This document shows, one piece after another, positions 25,045 through 34,476 of a DNA stretch of 64,000 bases (position 1 is the first letter of the stretch; every line of letters begins with the position of its first letter). Origin of the DNA: Paenibacillus albicereus (GTDB lineage: Bacteria > Bacillota > Bacilli > Paenibacillales > Paenibacillaceae); NCBI RefSeq assembly GCF_012676905.1, contig NZ_CP051428.1, positions 2,938,001 through 3,002,000 on the forward strand, read 5' to 3'. Below the pieces are notes generated by a model. It was not told the DNA's origin, did no database searches, and saw nothing but the letters and a program-made list of their open reading frames with translations. The position numbers and the translations under genes were made by a program.

Positions 25045-25473
25045 TCAGCGGATCCGGGGCTGGAGGATGGAGTCCTCCACCTTGATGCAGCGGTCCATGA
25101 CGACAACCAGTCCGCCCTGGCGGGCGATCTCGGCCGCTTCTTCGTTGTAGACGCCGAGCTGCAGCCAGAGCACCTTGGCACCGGCCGCGACCGCCTCGCG
25201 CGCGATGTCCGGCGTGAACTCGCTGCGCCGGAAGACGTCGACGATGCCGATCGGCTCCGGCACGGAGGCGAGGTCGGGGTAGCAGCGCTCCCCAAGGATG
25301 TCGCCTTGCGCCGCCGGATTGACCGGAATGATGCGGTAGCCCCGCTGCTGCATCGCCTGCGAGACGGCATGGGACGTGCGCTCCGGGTTGTCGGAGAGGC
25401 CGACGACCGCTACGGTCGTGTTCGCCTCGAGCAGCTGCTTGATCTGTTCGCGTTCGGGATTTTCAAACGGCAT
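25045..25473 (-). CDS. CoA-binding domain protein (YccU/YneT-like)
   Basis: 142-residue stand-alone CoA-binding Rossmann protein. Seen: TVAVVGLSDNPERTSHAVSQ (nucleotide loop), GYRIIPVNPAAQGDILGE, VDVFRRSEFTPDIAREAVAAG and the C-terminal VVMDRCIKVED with the typical MDRC motif. This matches the YccU/YneT family, whose physiological role is not known. ATG at 25473 follows AGGAGGAA. Located 83 nt behind aroA on the same strand, so it may be the last gene of an aroK-aroA transcript. Confidence 0.88.
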   Translation of the reverse strand: MPFENPEREQIKQLLEANTTVAVVGLSDNPERTSHAVSQAMQQRGYRIIPVNPAAQGDILGERCYPDLASVPEPIGIVDVFRRSEFTPDIAREAVAAGAKVLWLQLGVYNEEAAEIARQGGLVVVMDRCIKVEDSILQPRIR

Positions 25474-25556
25474 GGCTTTGAATTCCTCCTCGTCTGGAAA
25501 AAGGGCTGATGGAGCTGCCTGCCGGTTTACGTTGCCCGTTGCGCCGGCGGATTACG

Positions 25557-26849
25557 CTATTCCTGCCACTCTACGTTGGCGCCGAGCGCCTGCAGATGGT
25601 CAAAGAAGATCGGATACGACTTGGCGACATGATGCGCGTCGCGGATGCGCAGCGGCCGGCGGCAGCGCAGGCCGACGACCGTCAGCGCCATGATGACGCG
25701 GTGGTCGTAATGGGCATTGATCTCGACGCCGCCCTCCAGCCCCTCCGGCTTGCCGTGCACGATGATCTCGTCCCGCTTCTCCTCGACGTCCGCTCCTGCC
25801 TTGCGCAGCTCCGTCAGGTAGTCGGTAATGCGGTCGCACTCTTTGTAGCGCAGGTTCTCCACGTTGTAGAAGCGGGACGTGCCCTCGGCATAAACGGCCG
25901 CTGCGACCATCGCCAGCACGGCATCGGTCGCCGCGTCGCCGTCGAACTCGACCGCCTTCAGCTTGCCGTTGCCGCGCACCGTGATGTCGTCGCCCTCATG
26001 GACGAGCGGCGTCTCCATCATGCGCAGCACGTCGACGACGGCGCGCTCGCCTTGGCGGCTCTGCTCCGGCAGGCCGTGGATCGTCACCTCCGAGCGCGTG
26101 ACGGCCGCAGCCGCCAGCACCGCCGCCGAGCCCGGATAATCGCCCTGGACGCGGTAATCGCGGGCCTGGTAGCGCTGGCCGCCCGGCACGCGGTAGCGCA
26201 TCAGATCGTCCGAGGCCTCGATGACGATGCCGGCCTGCTCCAGCACCTCGAGCGTCTGGCCGACGACGACCTTGGACTTGAGGTCGTCCAGCACCTCGAT
26301 CTCGCTGTCCTCCCGCAGCAGCGGCGCGAGGAACAGCAGCGCGCTGAGGAACTGGGAGCTGACGTTGCCGGAGACGGTGATCTTGCCGCCCTTGGGCGCG
26401 CCGCCCCGGATGGTGATCGGCAGCTTGCCTCCATGGTCGTCGACTTCGACTCCGAGCTGACGCAGCGAGACGATCAGATCGTCGTGAGGGCGCTTGCCGA
26501 GCGAATCCGGGTACGCATTGACAAACGTCACATCCGGACAAAGCGCGGCGACCGCCATCAGGAAGCGCAGCACGGCGCCGGCATTGCCGACGTTCAGCTC
26601 GCGCACGTCTCGCGGCGCGCTGCCGAAGCCGCGGATGACGATCTTCTCGTCGTCCTCCTCCAGCTCCGCGCCCAGGTCGCGGATGCAGCGCCGCATCGCG
26701 TCGCTGTCCTCGCTGTGCGCCGGATGATGGATGGTGCTCGTGCCTTCGGCCAGCGCGGCCACGAGCAGGTAGCGGGTCGTATAGTTCTTGGAGGAGAGGG
26801 CCTGGATGCTGCCCTTGAGCTCCGGTGTCGGCGTTACGAGTACGTCCAT
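25557..26849 (-). CDS. aroA: 3-phosphoshikimate 1-carboxyvinyltransferase (EPSP synthase), divergent
   Basis: 430-residue shikimate-pathway enzyme joining PEP and shikimate 3-phosphate. Overall fold and later motifs are regular (SGNVSSQFLSALLFLAP, YRVQGDYPGSAAVLAAAAV, LRYKECDRITDYLTEL, INAHYDHRVIMAL). Two substrate sites are unusual: the N-terminal PGSKSxxxR region reads LSSKNYTTRYLL, and the PEP/glyphosate loop GNAGTxxRP reads GNAGAVLRF, so the Thr and Pro at the positions known to affect glyphosate sensitivity are Ala and Phe. ATG at 26849 (third codon after an earlier ATG) has AAGGGG at the correct distance. Directly follows aroK by 52 nt. Confidence 0.92.
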   Translation of the reverse strand: MDVLVTPTPELKGSIQALSSKNYTTRYLLVAALAEGTSTIHHPAHSEDSDAMRRCIRDLGAELEEDDEKIVIRGFGSAPRDVRELNVGNAGAVLRFLMAVAALCPDVTFVNAYPDSLGKRPHDDLIVSLRQLGVEVDDHGGKLPITIRGGAPKGGKITVSGNVSSQFLSALLFLAPLLREDSEIEVLDDLKSKVVVGQTLEVLEQAGIVIEASDDLMRYRVPGGQRYQARDYRVQGDYPGSAAVLAAAAVTRSEVTIHGLPEQSRQGERAVVDVLRMMETPLVHEGDDITVRGNGKLKAVEFDGDAATDAVLAMVAAAVYAEGTSRFYNVENLRYKECDRITDYLTELRKAGADVEEKRDEIIVHGKPEGLEGGVEINAHYDHRVIMALTVVGLRCRRPLRIRDAHHVAKSYPIFFDHLQALGANVEWQE

Positions 26850-26901
26850 ATTCGTCATACCCCTTTGTGTAATGGTTGAAAAAATCTAAGCTCCGGGACG
26901 G

Positions 26902-27456
26902 CTATAGGTCGGAAGCGCGGTAAAGCCTTGAAGCGCCTCGATACGCCTCGGCCACCGCCTCCGCCGCTTCCTCCGGGGTGAGTCCGTCCGTCATGAGCTG
27001 CAGCGGAGCGAAATCATACGCTCCCTGGCGCTTCTCCAGCAGCTCGCGCACCTTGGCCGCCGGATCGCCGGCCAGCAGCGGACGGCCTCGGTCATGACGC
27101 ACCCGCTCCACGATGACCGCCTCCGATGCCTGCAGCGCCGCCACGAACGCGCCCTCCAGCATGAGCCGCCGGTTGCGCTCGCGCAGCACCGCTCCGCCGC
27201 CGGTGGCGATGACGAGCGGCTCCCCGCATGCCAGCAGCCGGCCCAGCGCGTTCGTCTCCGCATCGCGGAAGCAGGCTTCCCCGCGCGACTCGAACAGCTC
27301 CGCGATCGAGCAGCCCTGCTCGCGCACGACTTCGCTGTCGGTGTCGGCGCAACGCCAGCCGAGCCGCGCGGCGAGCTCGGCGGCTACCGTCGACTTGCCC
27401 GTGCCCATGAAGCCGACGAGGACGATCTTGTCCTTGTTCTCTCCTGCCTGGCTCAT
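26902..27456 (-). CDS. aroK: Shikimate kinase
   Basis: 184-residue P-loop kinase that phosphorylates shikimate, the step before AroA. Walker A is VGFMGTGKSTVAAELA; shikimate binding comes from CADTDSEVV, RDAETNAL and the GGGAVLRE loop; the lid region is VERVRHDRGRPLLAG with the expected Arg. Length is typical. ATG at 27456 with AAGGGTGGG upstream, somewhat distant. Same strand and 52 nt from aroA, which gives a small aromatic-synthesis operon. Confidence 0.93.
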   Translation of the reverse strand: MSQAGENKDKIVLVGFMGTGKSTVAAELAARLGWRCADTDSEVVREQGCSIAELFESRGEACFRDAETNALGRLLACGEPLVIATGGGAVLRERNRRLMLEGAFVAALQASEAVIVERVRHDRGRPLLAGDPAAKVRELLEKRQGAYDFAPLQLMTDGLTPEEAAEAVAEAYRGASRLYRASDL

Positions 27457-27590
27457 CGCTTTTGTCGTCCCACCCTTGCGGTCGTTTTCCTTCCGAATAT
27501 CATATCATCAATTGCTAGAAACGGGGTATAAAAATCTCTAATTTTCATAAGGATAGACTAGAGAACGAGAATTCAAAAGGAGGCGGTTTC

Positions 27591-27889
27591 ATGACCGGCC
27601 GCAGCTTGGACCCCGGCGCCGCCGAACGGAAGATGAGCCGGATCGTCGGATCCGGCGAGATGCTTTCGCGGGAAGACGTCATCTGGGCGCTCGACTATAT
27701 CCGAAAAAAAGTGGCTGACGGCGCCCCTGCCTTGCAGGGGCTGCCGCAGCCACGATGGTTGACTTGCTTCGGAGGCTTCGCCGAGGCCTCCATGAGCCTG
27801 CTGCGCTCGCCGCGCATCGGACCGCTGGAAGCGGACCGGCTGCGCCGGAATCTGCGCGAGGCGCTGGAGGCGCTGCAGCCGGAGCGGCC

Positions 27890-27893
<4 letters not shown>
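27591..27893 (+). CDS. Hypothetical protein
   Basis: 100-residue protein that I do not recognise. Basic/acidic mix, one central [15 protein letters not shown] helix and a C-terminal helix [18 protein letters not shown]. Start ATG at 27591 has a strong AAAAGGAGGCGG site at a good distance. It ends in a four-base overlap with the convergent gndA stop. Could be a lineage-specific regulator or partner, but nothing in the sequence says so. Confidence 0.6.
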
Positions 27894-29311
<1,418 letters not shown>

Positions 29312-29466
29312 GAATGACCATTCCTTTGCTGAGTTAGTCCCGATATGCATCTTGCCCTAGTGTACCCTTTTTGATCGGTTATGCAAATGATTGTACCACG
29401 AACGATTCGCCCTGCGGAACGGCCGCCACATGAATATTGGATGAACGGCGGCAGGCATCGCCGCCC

Positions 29467-31041
29467 TCAGCTCCCGCCTGCGCGCTGGATGTCCGCCAGC
29501 TCGCGGAACGTGCCGGCAAGCCGGCCGAACACCGGACGGTAGACCTCGTACAGGCGCGCGTAGACCCGGCCGGCGTCCGCATCCGGCTCGCGGCGGTCGG
29601 TGATCGGCACCTGCGGAGCCGCCTGCCCGCTGCGTCCGAGCGCCTTCAGGGCGATCCGCCCCGCTCCGACGGAAGAAGCTTCCGCCGTGTCCGTCAGCAG
29701 CACGGGCAGCCCCGTCATGTCCGCGAGCATCTGGCGCAGCGGCTCGGAGCGGAGCAACCCGCCGCTCGCGCGGATCTCGCGCAGCGGGCCTGCCGTTTCC
29801 CGCAGCGCTTCCAGCACCGAGCGCAGGCCGTACAGGATGCCCTCCAGGGCGGCGCGGATCAGATGGCGGCGATCATGCTCCAGCGACAGGCCGACGAACA
29901 CGCCCCGGGCATCCTCGTTCCAGTGGGGCGCCCGCTCGCCTGCCAGATGGGGCAGGCAAAGCAGGCCGTCCGCCCCCGGAGGCGTCTGCAGCGCCAGCTC
30001 GACCAGGTAGGCGTACGGGTCCATGCCTTTGCTCCTCGCTTCTTCCGCGAAGCCGGGAAAGAGCTTGTCCCGCACCCAGCGGAACACGACGCCGCCGCTG
30101 TTGACCGGGCCGCCCGCGATCCACAGCCCTTCGTCAAGCTCGTAGCAGAACAGCCGCCCCTCCGCGTCGGCCGCCGGCCGGCTGACCGCCGCCCGCACCG
30201 CCCCGCTCGTGCCGACGGTGACCGAGGCGATGCCGTCCTGCACCGCTCCCGCGCCAAGATTGGCGAGCACGCCGTCCGCGCCGCCCAGCACGAGCGGCGT
30301 CCCGGCCGGCAGGCCGAGGCGCTCCGCCGCTTCTTCGCGCAGCCCTTGCCGGTCGATCCAGGCTGACGGCGCCAGCTCAGGCAGCCGGTCCGCTCCGATG
30401 CCCGCCAGCTCCAGCGCTTCGGCGTCCCAGCGGCGTCCCTGCAGGTCATACAGCCCGGTGCCTCCCGCGATCGACGGATCGATGCGGCAAGGACGCCCCG
30501 TCCAGCTGCGCATCACATATTCGCGGATGCCGACGAAACAAGCCGCCTCGCGATGGAGCTGCGGCCGCCGCTCGCGCAGCCAGATCAGCTTGCACAGCGG
30601 GAGCATCGCATGCACCGGCACGCCGATCCGTCCGCGCAGCTGCCGCAGCGCCTCGTCCTCGCGCAGCCGCCTCGCCTGCTCCGCCGCCCGCTGGTCGGCC
30701 CAGGTGATGCACGGCGTAAGCGCTTCGCCCTGCTCGCTCAGCACGATCAGCGAGTGCATCGCGCTGCTGAACGACAGCGCAAGCACCTTCAGCGGACGGC
30801 CCTCCAGGGCGCGGAGCGCCTCGCGCAGCGCCTGCTCCGCCGCCTCGCGGATCTGCTCGGGATCCTGCTCCGCCCATCCGGGCTCGGCGGCGAGCAGCGG
30901 ATAGCCGCATTCCGCCGCGGCTTCTATCGCCAGCCGTCCGTCGGCCGCAGCCATCAGCACCGCCTTCGCGCTCGTCGTCCCGAGATCGATCGCCGCCACC
31001 AGCTCCAGCATGTCTCCGGCACCGCTTACCGTTCCATCCAT
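29467..31041 (-). CDS. gntK: FGGY-family sugar kinase, probably gluconokinase
   Basis: 524-residue FGGY carbohydrate kinase. Starts LVAAIDLGTTSAKAVLMAA (phosphate loop) and carries the FGGY signatures VGTSGAVRAA and GLLCLPHLAGERAPHWNEDA, followed by the ADP-binding IRASGGLLRSEPLRQMLAD. It resembles B. subtilis GntK-type gluconokinases, and gndA, using its product, follows 155 nt downstream; other substrates (xylulose, glycerol) are possible from sequence alone. ATG at 31041 follows GGAGGGAG. The stretch between it and gndA holds a GGCGGC/GCCGCC hairpin at about 29448-29465 but no clear terminator. Confidence 0.8.
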   Translation of the reverse strand: MDGTVSGAGDMLELVAAIDLGTTSAKAVLMAAADGRLAIEAAAECGYPLLAAEPGWAEQDPEQIREAAEQALREALRALEGRPLKVLALSFSSAMHSLIVLSEQGEALTPCITWADQRAAEQARRLREDEALRQLRGRIGVPVHAMLPLCKLIWLRERRPQLHREAACFVGIREYVMRSWTGRPCRIDPSIAGGTGLYDLQGRRWDAEALELAGIGADRLPELAPSAWIDRQGLREEAAERLGLPAGTPLVLGGADGVLANLGAGAVQDGIASVTVGTSGAVRAAVSRPAADAEGRLFCYELDEGLWIAGGPVNSGGVVFRWVRDKLFPGFAEEARSKGMDPYAYLVELALQTPPGADGLLCLPHLAGERAPHWNEDARGVFVGLSLEHDRRHLIRAALEGILYGLRSVLEALRETAGPLREIRASGGLLRSEPLRQMLADMTGLPVLLTDTAEASSVGAGRIALKALGRSGQAAPQVPITDRREPDADAGRVYARLYEVYRPVFGRLAGTFRELADIQRAGGS

Positions 31042-31141
31042 CGTTCGTTCTCCCTCCGAAGTCGGTTCCGAACCGCTTGGCTCAAGCGGCCTTCCTCTAA
31101 TAGTAGACCGGGGAGCCGCCAAACGCAAAACGGAACGGACG

Positions 31142-31179
31142 AAAAAAACGGGGCGCGGATCCCGTCGATCCGCGCCCCG
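31142..31179 (-). terminator. Terminator downstream of the 46-bp repeats
   Basis: CGGGGCGCGGATC ... GATCCGCGCCCCG followed by seven T on the minus strand. It ends the transcript of the gene at 31384-31980 after passing the repeat array. Confidence 0.85.
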
Positions 31180-31217
31180 CTCGTCACCTTTCGTCACCTC
31201 GTAGAATAAGATGGGCT

Positions 31218-31393
31218 TAACCGCTCGCCCGTTCGGCTCGCGAGGTTACAGCTCTTGTACGCGTAACCGCTCGCCCCTTCGGCTCGCGAGGTTACAGCTC
31301 CTGTACGCGTAACCGCTCACCCGGTCGGCTCGCGAGGTTACAGCTCTTGTACGCGTAACCGCTCGCCCCTTCGACTCGCGAGGTTACAGCTCT
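31218..31393. repeat. 46-bp tandem repeat, four copies
   Basis: Units begin with TAACCG at 31218, 31264, 31310 and 31356, an exact 46-bp period; the last unit is incomplete. Each unit contains GTAACC ... GGTTAC inverted ends about 30 nt apart and a CTCGCGAG palindrome. Units differ by only a few substitutions. The array lies between the stop codon of the gene at 31384 (which is inside the last unit) and its terminator, so it is transcribed as a 3' UTR. Confidence 0.92.
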
Positions 31394-31980
31394 AATTGAA
31401 GCATTTCCCCACGCATCTGGAGAAGACGGTCGCGGCTCTCGTCCGCGGCCCGGCTGTCGCCCGAGTGAAGCGCATCGTAAAGGACGCAAAGCTCGTAATC
31501 CAGCTCGTAGCGAAGCACCGCGGCGCGCTCCTCCGCGCGAGTCGACTGGTAGGCCTTTGTGATTTCCTCCAGGGTGACGACGGGCTTCTTTTGATAAATG
31601 ATGCGATGCTCCATCCCTGACACCTCCACAAGTCGAATGATTTCGCCGAACATGATATTTTCAATGACGATCTGACGGTCCTTCATTCGTTTTACGACCG
31701 CATGGCCGCGCGTATCGCCGATCAGCTTCTCGATCAGCTCCGACAGCTTTTCGTCCTTGATGATATAGTCGCCAACAATTTTGTAGCGGTTCTTCATTTT
31801 TTGGAACCTGAGCTTCACCAGCTTGCGGCCCGTGCGGATCGAGATCAGGAACTGGGCCTCGGTCTCGCTCCAGTAGAGGGAGTAGCCTTCATGGATCAGA
31901 TCGCGGATGAGATTCTGGATTTGCCGGCGGTCAAATCTCAGCTCCAAGTTGCAATATTCCACTTCGTAGCTTTTATTCAC
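31384..31980 (-). CDS. Conserved protein of unknown function
   Basis: 198-residue soluble protein without recognised domain. N-terminal half is rich in strands and charges (SYEVEYCNLELRFDRRQIQN, GYSLYWSETEAQFLISIR); the C-terminal half is helical (EEITKAYQSTRAEERAAVLR ... DSRAADESRDRLLQMRGEML). Paenibacillus genomes contain similar proteins, sometimes with misleading names; no enzymatic motif is visible. Start GTG at 31980, with GGGGAGGGATT upstream and a promoter at about 32044-32072. The stop falls inside a 46-bp repeat unit. Confidence 0.75.
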   Translation of the reverse strand: MNKSYEVEYCNLELRFDRRQIQNLIRDLIHEGYSLYWSETEAQFLISIRTGRKLVKLRFQKMKNRYKIVGDYIIKDEKLSELIEKLIGDTRGHAVVKRMKDRQIVIENIMFGEIIRLVEVSGMEHRIIYQKKPVVTLEEITKAYQSTRAEERAAVLRYELDYELCVLYDALHSGDSRAADESRDRLLQMRGEMLQLEL

Positions 31981-32043
31981 GGCAATCCCTCCCCTGCTTT
32001 AGGTTGTTTTAACTAAATGTTCTGACAATTTGATCTTATCCGT

Positions 32044-32072
32044 AGTTTATACTCCATCTTATGTGATGGCAA
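32044..32072 (-). promoter_or_regulatory. Candidate SigA promoter for the gene at 31384-31980
   Basis: TTGCCA, 17-nt spacer, TAAACT on the minus strand, about 65 nt before the GTG start. The 31981-32312 gap holds this and the divergent yktB promoter and nothing else obvious. Confidence 0.5.
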
Positions 32073-32202
32073 CTTGGTTTATTGACTAATTTTGAAGAAA
32101 AGGGCTCCAGCCTGTTCGAAATGACAGCGCTGCCACGATCGGCTTCTGCCCGGCCCGCTCGGCGCGCCTGTCTTGCAGGACGCCGATTGGGCCGAAAGCG
32201 GC

Positions 32203-32234
32203 TTGTCCAGCCGCGCCGCCGGCTGTGTTATACT
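32203..32234 (+). promoter_or_regulatory. Candidate promoter of the DUF1054 gene
   Basis: Extended -10 TG-T-TATACT (32226-32234); a TTGTCC box lies 20 nt upstream, a long spacer. Confidence 0.45.
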
Positions 32235-32312
32235 ATATGGACGACGATCCATCCTGATGACCGGGAGCCGGTTCGGCCGCGAACTTTTTCATTTACGAAA
32301 GGACAACAAGCC

Positions 32313-33002
32313 ATGACCAACCTCCATCCCCGCCCTTCCGGAGCCTCGGTTCTGGACGAGCGCAGCCCTTCGGCCTTCCCCGGCTTCGGACCGGCCGATT
32401 TCGACGTTTTCGCCATCGACGGCCTGGAGCCGCGCATGTCGGCCCTCATCTCGGGCATCCGCCCGAAGCTGGAGGAGCTCGGCAGCCGCCTGTCCCCCGA
32501 GCTGTCCATCCTGTCCGGCACGGAGTTCCATCCCCATGTCGCCAAGCACGCCCGGCGCACGGTCAATCCGCCGAGCGACACCTGGGTGGCCTTCGCGGCG
32601 AACAAGCGGGGCTACAAGGCCCATCCCCATTTCCAGATCGGCCTGTGGGGCACTCATGCCTTCATCCAGTTCGCCGTCATCTACGAAGCGGAAGGCAAGG
32701 CCGAGTTCGCCAGGCGCGCCCTCGATCGGCTGGACGAGCTCTACGCCCTGCCTCCGGCCGGACAAGGCTACGTCTGGTCCGGCGACCATACCCGGCCGGA
32801 AGCCGCGCCGCATGACGGCATGAGCCGGGACGAGCTGCGGGCGCTGTTCGAGCGCTTGCGCACGGTCAAGGCCGCCGAGCTGCTCTGCGGCGTCCATCTG
32901 GACCGCAGCGACCCGCTGCTGCGGGACGGCGAGGCGTTCGTGCGCAAGGCCGAGTCGGTCTTCCAGACGCTCATGCCGCTTTACCTGCTGGCCTCGCGTT
33001 GA
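32313..33002 (+). CDS. yktB: DUF1054 (UPF0637, YktB) family protein
   Basis: 229-residue soluble protein of the DUF1054/YktB family, function unknown. Family core is well kept: FDVFAIDGLEPRMSALISGI, HVAKHARRTVNPPSDTWVAF, NKRGYKAHPHFQIGLWGTHA and FIQFAVIYEAEGKAEFA. ATG at 32313 follows GAAAGGACAAC; an upstream frame is open but unrelated to the family. Monocistronic with terminator. No neighbour suggests a pathway. Confidence 0.9.
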   Translation: MTNLHPRPSGASVLDERSPSAFPGFGPADFDVFAIDGLEPRMSALISGIRPKLEELGSRLSPELSILSGTEFHPHVAKHARRTVNPPSDTWVAFAANKRGYKAHPHFQIGLWGTHAFIQFAVIYEAEGKAEFARRALDRLDELYALPPAGQGYVWSGDHTRPEAAPHDGMSRDELRALFERLRTVKAAELLCGVHLDRSDPLLRDGEAFVRKAESVFQTLMPLYLLASR

Positions 33003-33044
33003 ACGCGCGCGCGAGCCGTGCGGATGCCGGCACGCCTGAACGCC

Positions 33045-33090
33045 AAAGCCCCGCCCGCCTTCGCGAAGAAGGCGGACGGGGCTTTTTTCG
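33045..33090 (+). terminator. Terminator after the DUF1054 gene
   Basis: AAAGCCCCGCCCGCCTT ... AAGGCGGACGGGGCTTT then T; also lies beyond the stop of the convergent MFS gene. Confidence 0.9.
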
Positions 33091-33107
33091 CCGCTTCAGG
33101 GCGGGCA

Positions 33108-34346
33108 TCAGGCCAAGGAGATGCGTCCCCGGCGGATGATGAGCAGATGAAGCACGAACAGCACGACGAGCGAGCCGCCGCTGATGAGGAACGGCGCGTG
33201 CGGGCCGAAGCTGTCCCACAGCCGTCCCGAGAGGATCGAGCCGAACACCATCCCGAGTCCCTCGATCGTCAGGAAGAAGCCCCAGACCGCTCCGCGCTCC
33301 TCCTTTGGAATCGCTTTGGCGATAAGCGCGTTCCACGCCGGGATGATGCAGGCGTAGCCGAGCCCGACGAAGGCGACGACGACGAGGACGAGCGGCAGGT
33401 AGCGCATGTAGCCGAGCACCGGCAGCGACACCGCGGCGAGCAGGAAGCCCGCGTGCAGGAACCAGCGGGTGCCGTAGCGGTCGACGCCGCGTCCGATCGG
33501 GATGAGGCCGAGCACGGTGATCGCGCCTCCCGCGAGCAGGAAGTAGCTGTACTGCTGGGGAGACAGATGCAGCACGGTCCGCGCGTATTGGGTCAGCACC
33601 GGCGTCAGCAGGCCGAGCGCGAAGTTCTGGATGAACATCGCGGGATATAGCAGCCGGCTCGCATGGAGCGACTCTCCCACCTTGCGGAAGTACGCCCGGA
33701 TCCGCTCCGGCAGCGGGGCGCTGCTTGTGGACGGCGCCTCGTCCGCCAGGCGTCCCTCGATCTCCCGCGAAGCCTGCCTGCCCGGCAGCGTCAGCGTCAC
33801 GGCGACGATCGCCGCCATGATCGCGCCCATCAGCCAGAACGCCGGCTCGTAGCGGCTGATGATGAAGAAGTTGATGACGATCGGCCCCATGCCGACGCCG
33901 ACGAGCCAGCTCATGTAGATGACGCTCATCATGCTGCCGCCCGCCTCGTCCCCGGCGACCGCCGTCGCTCCGGTGATGACGCACGGCCAGAGCGGCGAGG
34001 TGCCGATGCCGAGCAGCACGCAGGCGACGATGATCCAGCCTGTCTGGTCGGTGAGCGCGATGATGAGCACGGACAGCGAGGTGAACAGCACGCCGAGCAG
34101 CATGACCGTGCGGTAGCCGATGCGGTCGATGATCCAGCCGAGCGGGCTGCGGAAGAAATTATCGCCGATGTACTGGCTCGCCAGCGCCCATCCGACCGCA
34201 TAGGCGGTCAGGCCGAGCTCCTCCCTCATGTAGACGGGCAGCACCGAGACGAGCATCGCCCCTTTGACGAATTCGACGCCGAACATGATAATCAATAGCT
34301 TGATGACAAATGGAGAACGGATAATCTTCTTGCTGTTCTTCGGCAT
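33108..34346 (-). CDS. MFS transporter
   Basis: 412-residue major facilitator with twelve predicted helices in two halves. The loop-2/3 MFS signature appears as GWIIDRIGYRTVMLLGVLF, and the second half repeats it as GRGVDRYGTRWFLHAGFLL. Helix 5 SWLVGVGMGPIVINFFII resembles drug or metabolite efflux members; substrate unknown. The central loop is charged (DEAPSTSSAPLPERIRAYFR). ATG at 34346 follows TGGAG; earlier in-frame codons read as leader. Divergent from the decarboxylase gene with about 130 nt between, so the pair could be functionally linked, but this is inference. Confidence 0.85.
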   Translation of the reverse strand: MPKNSKKIIRSPFVIKLLIIMFGVEFVKGAMLVSVLPVYMREELGLTAYAVGWALASQYIGDNFFRSPLGWIIDRIGYRTVMLLGVLFTSLSVLIIALTDQTGWIIVACVLLGIGTSPLWPCVITGATAVAGDEAGGSMMSVIYMSWLVGVGMGPIVINFFIISRYEPAFWLMGAIMAAIVAVTLTLPGRQASREIEGRLADEAPSTSSAPLPERIRAYFRKVGESLHASRLLYPAMFIQNFALGLLTPVLTQYARTVLHLSPQQYSYFLLAGGAITVLGLIPIGRGVDRYGTRWFLHAGFLLAAVSLPVLGYMRYLPLVLVVVAFVGLGYACIIPAWNALIAKAIPKEERGAVWGFFLTIEGLGMVFGSILSGRLWDSFGPHAPFLISGGSLVVLFVLHLLIIRRGRISLA

Positions 34347-34403
34347 GCTCAGCTCCACGGATCGGCAGGCTCCTTTCCTCGTTCGGGCAAGGAATCCGCA
34401 GGC

Positions 34404-34431
34404 TTGCAATCCCCCCCGTACATGCTATACT
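34404..34431 (+). promoter_or_regulatory. SigA promoter of the decarboxylase gene
   Basis: TTGCAA, 16-nt spacer and extended -10 TG-C-TATACT, about 46 nt before the ATG. Confidence 0.65.
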
Positions 34432-34476
34432 CAACCTTGTTTGTTATCCCTTGAATCCGAATCTGAAAGGCTGTGG

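Noticed and set aside
31218-31393. CRISPR or REP-type mobile element at the 46-bp repeats
   Set aside because: No spacers, exact head-to-tail tandem, no transposase; it is a minisatellite.
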